Positions 8,153-16,606 of a stretch of DNA of 64,000 nucleotides are shown here, one piece after another. Where the stretch lies: assembly GCA_036960565.1 (NCBI GenBank), contig JBALXQ010000010.1, forward strand, positions 57,820-121,819, given 5' to 3'. The stretch's first letter is position 1. Each line of letters starts with the position of its first letter. Below the pieces are notes generated by a model, which did not search any database, had not been told where the DNA came from, and saw nothing but the letters and a program-made list of their open reading frames with translations. The position numbers and the translations under genes are program-made. The stretch is from Bermanella sp036960565 (GTDB lineage: Bacteria; Pseudomonadota; Gammaproteobacteria; Pseudomonadales; Oceanobacteraceae).

Positions 8153-10252
8153 GTGGGAATTATAAATAAGCGGATATTAAGTTATCTGGCTGGTTCTATC
8201 ATGGCGGCCAGTGGCACGCAGGTGGTGGCGGATACTGATGCCTCCGCCATGTTAGAAAAATTTGGCTTGCCTTACGAGGTGAGTAATTCAAATGATCATG
8301 AATCAGAATATGCGTTAGCCCTACAACGAAAATTAGCCCTAGATACACCCATTCTTTACACCAGTTTTGTTGGGACTCATAACTCATATAATTCCAGTGC
8401 TAACTCTATGATTTATTGGCCGCAACAAGAAATTAAAGTAGATAAACAGCTTTATGAAGGAATAGAGTGGCTTGAACTGGATGTACATACTTACACTAAT
8501 TATTTCTTTGATGAATCGGACCCTGTTGTTTGCCACGGTGGCTTTTGTGACGCGCCATTTTTCGACGATGTATCGCTAAATTCAATATTAGATCAGGTAG
8601 CCGACTGGGCCGATGCGCAAGAAGCCAATGGCAGTGATCGAACTGCCATTGTGTACATTGAATCTGGATTGGATGAATCTGGCGAATACGATATTTTATT
8701 AAAATCGCTTATTAATGAAATAGGCGCTGACCGCATTTACACACCAGAAGATTATCGTAATGATTTTCCCGAAGGTGAATATTTTAGCCACAGTGCAGTA
8801 GACTTTCCTGCTAAGGAGCTTACTCGTCAGCACATTTTAAATAAGGGTAAACGGGTTGCTCTGTACTTTAGTGGGTACGATGGCAGTGATTACCATGATG
8901 TATTAGATTACGTATTTAAAACCTCTGGAGAGCTACACAGTTATCGCGTTTGGGAAAAAGACGGCGTGCCCACTTCAGATGATGTATTAGATATAAAAGG
9001 TTCTGACATCATTGAATATTGGCAGGCGGGTAAGTCGGCGGTGAACTTACACGATGTAAATACCAACGATGGCCGCATGGACGTGGATGCCAGTTGGTCA
9101 TGGAATGAGGGCGAGCCCAATGATCGCTATGGCGAAGACTGTGCGGAATTAAGAACCACTTATGCACATAACCGTTGGAACGATCAATCTTGTTCGGATG
9201 TTCAACGTGTTGCCTGTAAAAATACTTTAGGCAGCGAGTTGTATTCTAAAGACATGGCGGTTATTGAAACCCAATGGGGCATTAGTCAAACGTCGGTAGC
9301 GTGGAGTGGTGGTGAACAAGCCTGCCAAGCGTTGGGAGCGGGCTGGCACTTTGATACACCACGTAATGCCATGGAAAATTTGGCATTGGCCAATGCAGCC
9401 AACGAATATGGTGAATCTCGTATTTGGTTAAACTACAGTGACACCGCTGAAGAAGGCGTGTTTAAAATTGGCTCTTATGTTACGCAATGGTTAGACCGAG
9501 ATAACCCAGGCGGTTCAGATTCAGTGGTATTTGGCAGTGGTGATTGGGAGCATATTGATCAGCATTACAGCGAAGGTACTATTTTATGTGACGAGGGCGC
9601 GGTGGGGTTTGATTCACGCCGTATTTCTGATGGTGTAGCAGCCAATGAGACCAGCCAAGTTTTATTGGTAAACTCTTGGGCCGATGGTTTAGTGTGCATT
9701 GATACCGATAACGGCGGTAACTGCGACGATTATGAAGTGCGTTTTCATTTTAGTGATAAGCAGTGTGTTACCACAGAGCAAAGCGATACGGGTAACGCGG
9801 CGGATTCTTCAGTTTACGATACTTACGTTTGGGAATTTCGCAGCGATAATAAACTGCAGTTTCGTCACACAAATTGGGGCGACACAGATTATACCTGGTG
9901 GGGATTAGAAGACGGCGCTTGTCTTGATTATGTGGGTGATGGTGAATTCACCGTAGTGGATTGTAAGGATGTTGATCATAAGTTTTATTTTGATGCTGGC
10001 AAACTTCAGTTTAAGCGAGACACATGGGGTGGAAATTGGAACCCATGGGGATTAAGTGGCGGCGCTTGTTATACCTATACAGGCAATGGCAACTTTGGCG
10101 CGGTAGCGTGTGACTCAGCCGATGCCGGTTGGGAATACGACAGCCAAGGGCATTTATTGTGGGACAGTAACCCATGGAATTTACAAGGCGGCGCGTGCTT
10201 TGGTTATAAAGGCAGTGGCGACTTTGAATTTTCTGGGTGTGAGGAAAGCTAG
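8153..10252 (+). CDS. Secreted PI-PLC-like phosphodiesterase with C-type lectin and C-terminal repeat domains
   Basis: The gene starts at GTG, with AAGGCG upstream. A signal peptide (cleavage near QVVADT) precedes a PI-PLC-X-like TIM barrel containing GTHNSYN (His76), EWLELDVHTY and VVCHGGFC (His128). These correspond to the two catalytic His and the acidic ligands of the PLC-like phosphodiesterases. The middle region carries a C-type lectin signature (WNEGEPND, EDCAEL, RWNDQSCSDVQRVAC, residues about 317-356) followed by a second lectin-like stretch. The last ~170 residues are three Trp/Cys-rich repeats, each with a (L/Y)xYxGxGxF-like core, resembling a beta-trefoil. Many Cys suggest disulfides. 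It is probably a secreted lipase or toxin-like enzyme with glycan-binding modules. Substrate is unknown. Confidence 0.8.
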   Translation: MGIINKRILSYLAGSIMAASGTQVVADTDASAMLEKFGLPYEVSNSNDHESEYALALQRKLALDTPILYTSFVGTHNSYNSSANSMIYWPQQEIKVDKQLYEGIEWLELDVHTYTNYFFDESDPVVCHGGFCDAPFFDDVSLNSILDQVADWADAQEANGSDRTAIVYIESGLDESGEYDILLKSLINEIGADRIYTPEDYRNDFPEGEYFSHSAVDFPAKELTRQHILNKGKRVALYFSGYDGSDYHDVLDYVFKTSGELHSYRVWEKDGVPTSDDVLDIKGSDIIEYWQAGKSAVNLHDVNTNDGRMDVDASWSWNEGEPNDRYGEDCAELRTTYAHNRWNDQSCSDVQRVACKNTLGSELYSKDMAVIETQWGISQTSVAWSGGEQACQALGAGWHFDTPRNAMENLALANAANEYGESRIWLNYSDTAEEGVFKIGSYVTQWLDRDNPGGSDSVVFGSGDWEHIDQHYSEGTILCDEGAVGFDSRRISDGVAANETSQVLLVNSWADGLVCIDTDNGGNCDDYEVRFHFSDKQCVTTEQSDTGNAADSSVYDTYVWEFRSDNKLQFRHTNWGDTDYTWWGLEDGACLDYVGDGEFTVVDCKDVDHKFYFDAGKLQFKRDTWGGNWNPWGLSGGACYTYTGNGNFGAVACDSADAGWEYDSQGHLLWDSNPWNLQGGACFGYKGSGDFEFSGCEES

Positions 10253-10259
10253 TTTTAAT

Positions 10260-10279
10260 GGAGCCCTGTAAAGGGCTCC
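10260..10279. terminator. Convergent hairpin terminator
   Basis: A perfect 7-bp stem, GGAGCCC/GGGCTCC, with a 6-base loop lies between convergent genes ending at 10252 and 10313. It is followed by TTATCTA on the plus strand. Confidence 0.62.
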
Positions 10280-10312
10280 TTATCTACATGCAAAGCTATA
10301 ATAACTTTCCGA

Positions 10313-10684
10313 TCACAAGTCTAAATATTGTGCGATCATGAACGAATCACCACGGCCTTCCTCTTTACCAAAGTAGCTTATCGCTTCACGACTATTTTTA
10401 GTGATAGTGCCTATTTCCATATCGATTGAAAATTTCTTGGCAAGGTCATTAAATAAGTTAATGGGAATTTGCAGTTGCTTGTTCTTTTTAACCGATTGCT
10501 CAATGCCCAGTTGCCAGTCTTCACAATCGTCGCTTTCGGTATCGTTAATCATGACGACCTTAGCCTGAGGCAGAGACTCTGCGTAGGCTTGCAGGGCAGC
10601 GATGATGTCAGGCAGGTTCTGCTTTATCTTTTTCTCTTGTTTCTCTTCCAAACGATCGCAGGCGATGAGGATGTATATTTGCAT
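10313..10684 (-). CDS. Hypothetical cytosolic protein, 123 aa
   Basis: I do not recognise this protein. It starts with a beta-strand (MQIYILIACD) followed by a charged helix. A conserved-looking acidic loop (MINDTESDDCEDWQLGIE) and a C-terminal GRGDSFMIAQYLDL follow. There is no signal or membrane segment. It is convergent with the PI-PLC-like gene, and the 47-bp repeat pair lies directly upstream. Confidence 0.6.
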   Translation of the reverse strand: MQIYILIACDRLEEKQEKKIKQNLPDIIAALQAYAESLPQAKVVMINDTESDDCEDWQLGIEQSVKKNKQLQIPINLFNDLAKKFSIDMEIGTITKNSREAISYFGKEEGRGDSFMIAQYLDL

Positions 10685-10722
10685 TGACTGGCTCTAGCTA
10701 TGAATATCCCCTTATTATAATG

Positions 10723-10815
10723 CCTACAGGGATGTAGGTACTAGTGCAATGCAGGAGCAATTGCCGTTGCCTACAGGGATGTAGGTACTAGAGTAATGTG
10801 TCGCTACAGGGATAC
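10723..10815. repeat. Second locus of the 47-bp palindromic repeat
   Basis: One full unit lies between TGTAGG starts at 10733 and 10780 (47 bases apart), with a degenerate continuation to about 10813. The sequence matches the 1.8-2.1 kb array except that the palindrome core reads CCTACAGGGATGTAGG. This shows a dispersed family rather than one local expansion. Confidence 0.85.
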
Positions 10816-10983
10816 GCCCCCTTTGGGTAACACTCGGGAGCCCACTTCCGCCTATTCAACATCAAGCAGCAATTGTCTTTTCCAACTCCCACTCTGAACT
10901 AAAGCCCAGTTAGGTTATCCTAATTGCCAACTTGGTGGGCTAAGCCTGTCTAAATGGTTTTATCTGTATTGGGAGGAATCGGT

Positions 10984-11325
10984 ATGTTGCCTATGGGAAC
11001 CATCATGACGGTGAGTATGCTGGTGGCGGTGTTGTTTGCTGCTTACTTGCCTGTATTAAATAGGTTGGCGCCAATGCTGCGAAAACTGATAAGCGCTTGG
11101 GTCTTTTTGGCGGGCACTTGGAATGTGTTTTGGTACGGCGTTCAGCATCTCACTGAATTCTGGGGCATAGCGGCATTGGTATCTGGCGCGCTTATGCTGG
11201 TCACGGCGGCGTACATTTATAACGCTGACATATTGCCAGTATTCGTACAAAAGACGCGGCCACTAGTACTGTTGCTGCTAGTGGCCTGTGCTTGTTTATA
11301 CGGGGTAACGATTTACAACTTGTAA
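10984..11325 (+). CDS. Small integral membrane protein
   Basis: About 113 residues with four predicted membrane segments (around MTVSMLVAVLFAAYLPVL, LISAWVFLAGTWNVFWYGV, WGIAALVSGALMLVTAAYI and PLVLLLLVACACLYGV). An upstream in-frame ATG at 10954 exists, but GGGAGGA at 10971-10977 sits correctly before the ATG at 10984, so I chose the latter. No family was recognised. It is convergent with the glutamine amidotransferase gene. Confidence 0.62.
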   Translation: MLPMGTIMTVSMLVAVLFAAYLPVLNRLAPMLRKLISAWVFLAGTWNVFWYGVQHLTEFWGIAALVSGALMLVTAAYIYNADILPVFVQKTRPLVLLLLVACACLYGVTIYNL

Positions 11326-11350
11326 GCCTAATCGGTTTACTTAATTACTG

Positions 11351-12124
11351 TTAGATAACCCCTTGGGCGATGATTTCGCCCTGTTCCCATAGGCGCCATT
11401 CACCGGGCTCATACACTTCCCAAGCTTCATCCGATGTTAGCGGTTGCGTGGCCACTATACTCACCACATCTTTATCTGTGGTTTCGGCTGCAAAATTCAC
11501 AGTTACATCCGCATCGGTTAAGTGGGCTGGGCCAAAAGGCGCACGGCGGGTGATGCTGGCTAATTTGGTGCTGCAAAAAGTAAATAGCCACTCACCATTG
11601 CTCAACAGGCAATTAAATACGCCTTGCTGGGCGTAATCTTTGGCCAGTTCGACTAGGCAGTCTGCTAGCTGCTGGGGCGTGGCATCGCGCGTTACATTTT
11701 GGCGGACATGATTCATTAAATCGCAGAAAATACTTTCACTGTCGGTATCGCCTATGGGCTCGTACGTGCCGTCGCGGCGCACAAAATTGTTAATTTGTCC
11801 GTTGTGAGCAAATACCCAGTTTTGCCCCCATAGCTCACGAATAAATGGATGGGTATTGGCTAGGCATACATCACCCACATTGGCTTGGCGAATATGACAT
11901 AACGCGGTTTTACTTTTAATAGCATGATCTTGCACTATGTTGGCAATTTCAGATTGAGCGCAGGGACTGGATTCGTGAAAACTGCGAATCCCCTTACCCT
12001 CATAAAACGCAACACCCCAACCATCTCTATGGGGGCCTGTATTACCACCTCTTTGAGTGAGGCCGGTAAAGCTAAAACATAAATCGGTAGGGGTATTGGC
12101 ACTCATGCCAAGCAACTCGCACAT
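11351..12124 (-). CDS. Class II glutamine amidotransferase, YafJ-type
   Basis: The N-terminal nucleophile Cys follows the initiator Met (MCELLGMSANTPTD). The Gn-AT-II fold is marked by HRDGWGVAFYEG, the LCHIRQAN substrate-Arg motif, NTHPF and the oxyanion/FAHNGQI motif. Length (257) matches the E. coli YafJ group of stand-alone glutaminase-like proteins. The partner acceptor, if any, is unknown. It is monocistronic. Confidence 0.92.
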   Translation of the reverse strand: MCELLGMSANTPTDLCFSFTGLTQRGGNTGPHRDGWGVAFYEGKGIRSFHESSPCAQSEIANIVQDHAIKSKTALCHIRQANVGDVCLANTHPFIRELWGQNWVFAHNGQINNFVRRDGTYEPIGDTDSESIFCDLMNHVRQNVTRDATPQQLADCLVELAKDYAQQGVFNCLLSNGEWLFTFCSTKLASITRRAPFGPAHLTDADVTVNFAAETTDKDVVSIVATQPLTSDEAWEVYEPGEWRLWEQGEIIAQGVI

Positions 12125-12536
12125 GGTGACTCCGGCTGAAAAGATTGAATAAAGTGTAACACTCTATGAGTCTAATGGGCACAAAGGCACCATTGAAGAT
12201 GTGGTAGCGTAAACGATGGCTTTATGTTTTTTTGAAACAGCTTAAATAAACTCAGCTGTTGCGTTGGTGAATTGAATCCGCGACCTGTATTAAATACCTA
12301 ATTTAAGTAATGCTGAATATATGAAAATTTACTGAACTGGTAACAATATAATTCTCAAGATAGTGACTGTGTTTGTGACGCCATAGTGGGTCGTGCCAAT
12401 GGCTCAATGGATGTAAATATGAGCCTTCATGCGAAGGCCTCGATACATCTTAAGGTTGAATCCATGGTTTAAGTAATACATGACTAAAATATTTAGATAC
12501 GATAAGTAACTCGACAAAATAATAAAAGGAAACAGC
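12125..12536. other. Intergenic stretch, no gene seen
   Basis: About 410 bases between divergent genes. A short hairpin (GCCTTC/GAAGGC, 12423-12438) was noted without a clear role. No small reading frame with a ribosome-binding site was found. Confidence 0.5.
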
Positions 12537-12983
12537 ATGGAAGCCCCTAACTCAACTCATAGCCCATTCACTGGCCGATGCGCTTGCGGTGAAATTAAAT
12601 ACACTTGCTCTGAGGCTCCGTTAGCCCAATTTAATTGCCATTGCGGTCAATGCCAAACTGCCAGTGGTGGCGCGTTTGTGACGGTCGCTTTGGTACGGGA
12701 AAATGCTTTGTCTATTAATAAGGGCGAGCCTAAGTATTATCGCAGTAAGGGTGACGCCGGTCGTTGGACCGATCGCGGATTTTGCAGCAACTGTGGTACG
12801 CCCATGTTTGCAAAAGGCGAAGTGGGACCAGGCTATATTTCTATCAAGCCGGGTACTCTGGATGACCCATCTTGGTTTTCTCCTACTATTGATACATGGG
12901 CTACTTCTGCCCCTAATTGGTTATGCCAAAATTTAGAATTGGCCAAGGCCAATAAAACTCCCAATTTATTGAAGAAAAGGTGA
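12537..12983 (+). CDS. GFA-family (Mss4-like fold) zinc protein
   Basis: The conserved zinc-binding Cys pattern of the GFA family is complete: GRCACGEIKY, the HCGQCQTASGG motif and FCSNCGTPMF. Length (148) is typical. Founding members were described as glutathione-dependent formaldehyde-activating enzymes, but most homologues have no proven activity, so I give only the family. The ribosome-binding site (AAAGGAAACAGC before ATG) is good. No formaldehyde-oxidation genes are adjacent. Confidence 0.9.
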   Translation: MEAPNSTHSPFTGRCACGEIKYTCSEAPLAQFNCHCGQCQTASGGAFVTVALVRENALSINKGEPKYYRSKGDAGRWTDRGFCSNCGTPMFAKGEVGPGYISIKPGTLDDPSWFSPTIDTWATSAPNWLCQNLELAKANKTPNLLKKR

Positions 12984-13149
12984 CTCGTTCAGTTAACTGA
13001 GATTAAAGGCACTCAAGCAAAAAATAAAAGTAGTATTGTTTTAAGTCATGGTACGGTGAATAGATTCAGGTTTTAACTTTACACGTTTTTATTTTTTACT
13101 TTGTATCGTTTATGATTAGCTATAGAAAATATTTTTAGGACTATTAGTT

Positions 13150-14361
13150 ATGAGCCAGAAGCTAGTTTTATCCAGTAATGAAACTCGCTTAGGTTGCCGA
13201 AGTGATTTATCCCCAGAGCACCTTAGTGAATTAATACAGGCCTTATATGGCTGTAGTATGAACGAAAAATTTTTAAATGGATTTTTGGAAAAGCTTTGTG
13301 AGAGTTGCCAATTACGCAGTGCCGTGGCCATAGTGATAGATGCCAGCGATATGAGTTTTAAAGGCATTTGGGGATGGGGTAATGACCAACAGGAAATGGA
13401 TGGGGTAATGAATTCTGAGTTGTATATACACGACCCTATGGTACAGAAGGTGGTGCAGTCTGAAGCCAATCAGTTTTATACCTCTAACCTGGATATTCCC
13501 AATGTACGTGCAGCCATGGAAGCCGACATGGAGCAGTGGAGCGATGAAACTGGCATAACTGAGGCGGCAGGTGCAATGATCATGCTGCAAGAGCCCTTGT
13601 CGTTAATGGTGTTTTTACAACGAGGAATTAAACATCCTGAATTTACCCCGCAGGAGCGAGAATTCTGGAGTCAGCTTGTTCCTCACTTTCGTGAAGCACT
13701 TTATATTCATCAACAATTGATAAAAGTAAAACAAGCCGCATTGGAAACTCCAGCGATTATGAATAGCTTTCCGTTGCCCACTTTTTTAATTAACAGTGCT
13801 TTTGATATCTCCATGTATAACCAGAAAGCCAAAGCCTGGTTGAAAAATTCCCGTTCAGTGGCATTAGATAATAACCAATTACGCTTGTTGGATCGTAAGA
13901 AGAATAATTTACTAAGGCTGGAAACTTCCAAATTGTTGAATCTTGAGAGTGATGAAAGCAATGACTTAACCGCACATGTTTTGCAATGGGATACGGGAGC
14001 TGAAAAGATTACTTTTGTATTGAAATCGCTAAATAAAACATCTGATCAAGGTGAAACACATAAGAGTGTATTGTGTTTTGCCCACCAGGCTGGCAATGGT
14101 TTCTCTCCATCGATTAAATCATTACAACAAATTTTTGGGTTATCCAAGCGTGAAGCTGAAATATGCCACCTGTTAACATCTGGTTTAAGTGTTAATGATA
14201 TTGCCGAAGACCTTTGTTTGTCAGTGCATACAGTGCGGGATACTTTGAAAAAGCGCATTTTTATTAAGTGTAATTGTCATTCTCAGAATGAGCTAATAAC
14301 CCTGTTGCTCACTAGTCCTGCGATCTTTATGCAAGAAGATGCCTTGGAAATAATCAACTGA
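13150..14361 (+). CDS. LuxR-type transcriptional regulator
   Basis: The last ~75 residues form a LuxR/GerE helix-turn-helix (FGLSKREAEICHLLTSGL, then IAEDLCLSVHTVRDTLKK). No receiver domain or Walker motif precedes it. The N-terminal ~300 residues are soluble and contain a GAF/PAS-like sensory region, which I could not assign. This layout is seen in orphan LuxR regulators that bind an unknown ligand. It lies upstream of the small beta-barrel gene but is separated by 245 bp, so they are probably not one operon. Confidence 0.82.
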   Translation: MSQKLVLSSNETRLGCRSDLSPEHLSELIQALYGCSMNEKFLNGFLEKLCESCQLRSAVAIVIDASDMSFKGIWGWGNDQQEMDGVMNSELYIHDPMVQKVVQSEANQFYTSNLDIPNVRAAMEADMEQWSDETGITEAAGAMIMLQEPLSLMVFLQRGIKHPEFTPQEREFWSQLVPHFREALYIHQQLIKVKQAALETPAIMNSFPLPTFLINSAFDISMYNQKAKAWLKNSRSVALDNNQLRLLDRKKNNLLRLETSKLLNLESDESNDLTAHVLQWDTGAEKITFVLKSLNKTSDQGETHKSVLCFAHQAGNGFSPSIKSLQQIFGLSKREAEICHLLTSGLSVNDIAEDLCLSVHTVRDTLKKRIFIKCNCHSQNELITLLLTSPAIFMQEDALEIIN

Positions 14362-14524
14362 GTGAGCGTGTCTCAGATGTGTTTTTTATAATTTCTCTCC
14401 TATCTTTTTAAAGTATTCATTCTTCGAACTGGTTTTTTTTTATCCTTGCCAAATCCTCTAAATTTATTGTCTACGTTTAGGTAGAAACAGGAGGCTCTCA
14501 CACTCAATATAGCTAAAGAGGAAA

Positions 14525-14538
14525 CCCCCATATGGGGG
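14525..14538. promoter_or_regulatory. Perfect palindrome upstream of beta-barrel gene
   Basis: CCCCCATATGGGGG is a perfect 14-base palindrome about 70 bp upstream of the start at 14607. Its position fits an operator, or a hairpin in the leader RNA. No known binding consensus was recognised. Confidence 0.35.
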
Positions 14539-14606
14539 GCATACAAGGATTTAATAGCCTCTAAAATACCCTTCTAATATTCTCATTTATAAAATAATGG
14601 TTCTTT

Positions 14607-15191
14607 ATGAAAAACGTTATTGCTATTGCCACTCTTTTACTTGCTTCAAGTAGCGTATTGGCCGAGCCTGAAGCTTATGTACCAAAATGGTCCTTTATAT
14701 CTTTTGACCCAACCATATTAACTGTTTCTGGCATGAGTGAAGATTTAACGGGAATGGGGTTTGGCGTGCATGGCGGTAAAATTATTGATGGTGGTAAGTT
14801 AAAATTAAAGGGCGGTTATACACAGGTTACGGCAGAAAACTCAGGGTCAGACCCCAGTATTGAACTTGAGTTTTCAAACCTTTATTTGGGTATGGATTAC
14901 ACAGTTTTTCGTGCGAAAAATTACAGCTTTTTTGTTGGTGGTACATTTAATATGTGGAATGTAGATACTGAAATAAGTACAGCTGATCAAACCATATTTA
15001 CTGGCTCTTCCTGGGTAACCGTTGATGGAGCGAGTGCATCTGGCAGTGATTCAGGCTCTGATATAGGTTATGGCTTTGGCTTGAATGTTCTTGAAACTAA
15101 AACAGGCAGTATGACCATTAGTTATAATATTTTACCCGTAGAAGATGTGGATTTAAATACCATTATATTTTCTGCCGTTGCGATATTTTGA
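14607..15191 (+). CDS. Small outer-membrane beta-barrel-like protein
   Basis: A clear signal peptide (cleavage at VLAEPE) is followed by alternating amphipathic strands rich in Gly, Ser and aromatic residues (GFGVHGGKIIDGGKLKLKGG; IELEFSNLYLGMDYTVF; YSFFVGGTFNMW). The chain ends in a strand with terminal Phe (IFSAVAIF), the usual outer-membrane insertion signal. At 194 residues it would form about an 8-strand barrel. Function is unknown. The ankyrin lipoprotein starts 30 bp downstream, so they are probably cotranscribed. Confidence 0.72.
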   Translation: MKNVIAIATLLLASSSVLAEPEAYVPKWSFISFDPTILTVSGMSEDLTGMGFGVHGGKIIDGGKLKLKGGYTQVTAENSGSDPSIELEFSNLYLGMDYTVFRAKNYSFFVGGTFNMWNVDTEISTADQTIFTGSSWVTVDGASASGSDSGSDIGYGFGLNVLETKTGSMTISYNILPVEDVDLNTIIFSAVAIF

Positions 15192-15221
15192 TGTCTTCAG
15201 TGAATAGCAATAGGCCTTAAT

Positions 15222-16514
15222 ATGAACACTTATCTTAGTTTTAGATTTTATCTAATCAGAGTGTTACTGCTTTTATTTACAGTGATGGGGTTAAGCGCTT
15301 GCTCTTCATTGAGTAGTCATATTCAAGATGGTGATATGGTGTCTGTTAAAAGGTTGATCGCCGAAGGAGTAGAGGTGAATGGTGGTCCATTGGCCGTTGC
15401 CGCTGCAAAAAATAATATTGAGGCGATCAAATTATTATTGGAAGCGGGTGCAGATATAAATGAATCGGAAGCCTTACATTCGTCAATTCGGACCAATAGT
15501 GCTAATGCCTTTAAGTATTTATTAGAAGCTGGTGCTAATGCTGATGGAACTTCAGGCCAAACACTTGCTCCTTTGCATTTTTCAGCTATTTACTACCCAC
15601 ATTTTATTGGCGAGCTTTTAGAGTATGGTGCGGATGTTAATATTCAAAATAAATGGGGATTGACAGCCTTAATGTATACCGCACGATTTCAACTAGAAGG
15701 AAAAGGGCTTAAGGTTTTACTAGAAGCAGGAGCAGACCTAAGCGTTGCAATATATGATAACAAGACAGCACGAATGTGGGCCATAGATTATGATAATCAT
15801 GTGGTCATATCCATATTAAGAGGTCATCAGAGTGACCAAGCCGATTGGCAAATGGCCAAAGCCACACATACAGAACAGGCCTATAAAAACTATTTAAAAA
15901 AACATGATGTCAGCAGCCACAAAAAAGAAGCCAACTTAAAAATAGCTGAAATTCAGGCTGCACGTGGAGCCGTTAAGATAGCCAAGCAGGCCAAGAAAGA
16001 AGTGCAACAAAAACGTGAACTCACCAGTCTTAAAAAACAAAGTCGTTGCAAACTTAAAGAAAAAAACTGGGTATACACATCGGGCAGCTGCTCAGGAAGA
16101 TATGGTCATGGCATGGGTAAGGCAGTAACTGTTGCTGGCTTAAGTTTTGAGGGCCGTTTTAAAAATGGTTATCGCACCTCTGGTAAAATGTTGGTTAACA
16201 ACGTACTTATGTATGATGGGGCTATACAAAAAGGCAAGCCCCATGGTACCGGAGTTTGTATGCACAAGGGTGAACCGGAAGATTGTAATTATTACTACGG
16301 TAAACGCACAGATGTTTTATTTAAGCAGCGTATTGAGTTTGCAGAGCAAAGAAAGATAATGCTGGATCAGCAAAAAAGTCTTGATGAGAAGCTAGCCAGG
16401 TTAGGTAGTGGTTCTGGAGGGAGTGGTACAGGGGCCATGGGACTTGTGACAAATGCAGCCAAGAAAAAAGCAACCGATGAAGCGGTAGATTATTTATTTA
16501 ATCAGTTATTCTAA
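15222..16514 (+). CDS. Ankyrin-repeat lipoprotein with MORN-like C-terminal region
   Basis: The N-terminus is a lipoprotein signal ending in LSAC. About five ankyrin repeats follow (residues ~35-200, for example NNIEAIKLLLEAGADINESE and HFIGELLEYGADVNIQNKWG). A Lys/Gln-rich helical linker (~215-280) leads to a MORN-like region (GRYGHGMGKAV, FEGRFKNGYRTSGKM, YDGAIQKGKPHGTGVC). The tail is Gly/Ser-rich. The combination suggests an envelope-anchored protein-interaction scaffold. It is likely cotranscribed with the beta-barrel gene upstream. No enzymatic role can be assigned. Confidence 0.78.
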   Translation: MNTYLSFRFYLIRVLLLLFTVMGLSACSSLSSHIQDGDMVSVKRLIAEGVEVNGGPLAVAAAKNNIEAIKLLLEAGADINESEALHSSIRTNSANAFKYLLEAGANADGTSGQTLAPLHFSAIYYPHFIGELLEYGADVNIQNKWGLTALMYTARFQLEGKGLKVLLEAGADLSVAIYDNKTARMWAIDYDNHVVISILRGHQSDQADWQMAKATHTEQAYKNYLKKHDVSSHKKEANLKIAEIQAARGAVKIAKQAKKEVQQKRELTSLKKQSRCKLKEKNWVYTSGSCSGRYGHGMGKAVTVAGLSFEGRFKNGYRTSGKMLVNNVLMYDGAIQKGKPHGTGVCMHKGEPEDCNYYYGKRTDVLFKQRIEFAEQRKIMLDQQKSLDEKLARLGSGSGGSGTGAMGLVTNAAKKKATDEAVDYLFNQLF

Positions 16515-16540
16515 CGCTTTCTAGTACCATAAAAAATATG

Positions 16541-16593
16541 GCTCAAACTTAACCTGATGTTTGTATTAATTTACCGTCAGGGTAAGTTCGAGC
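16541..16593. terminator. Imperfect inverted repeat between convergent genes
   Basis: GCTCAAACTTAACCTGA pairs with TCAGGGTAAGTTCGAGC (17-base arms, two mismatches, 19-base loop) between the genes ending at 16514 and 16607. It probably terminates both transcripts, although no long T tract follows. Confidence 0.5.
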
Positions 16594-16606
16594 TATTATC
16601 TATGGA

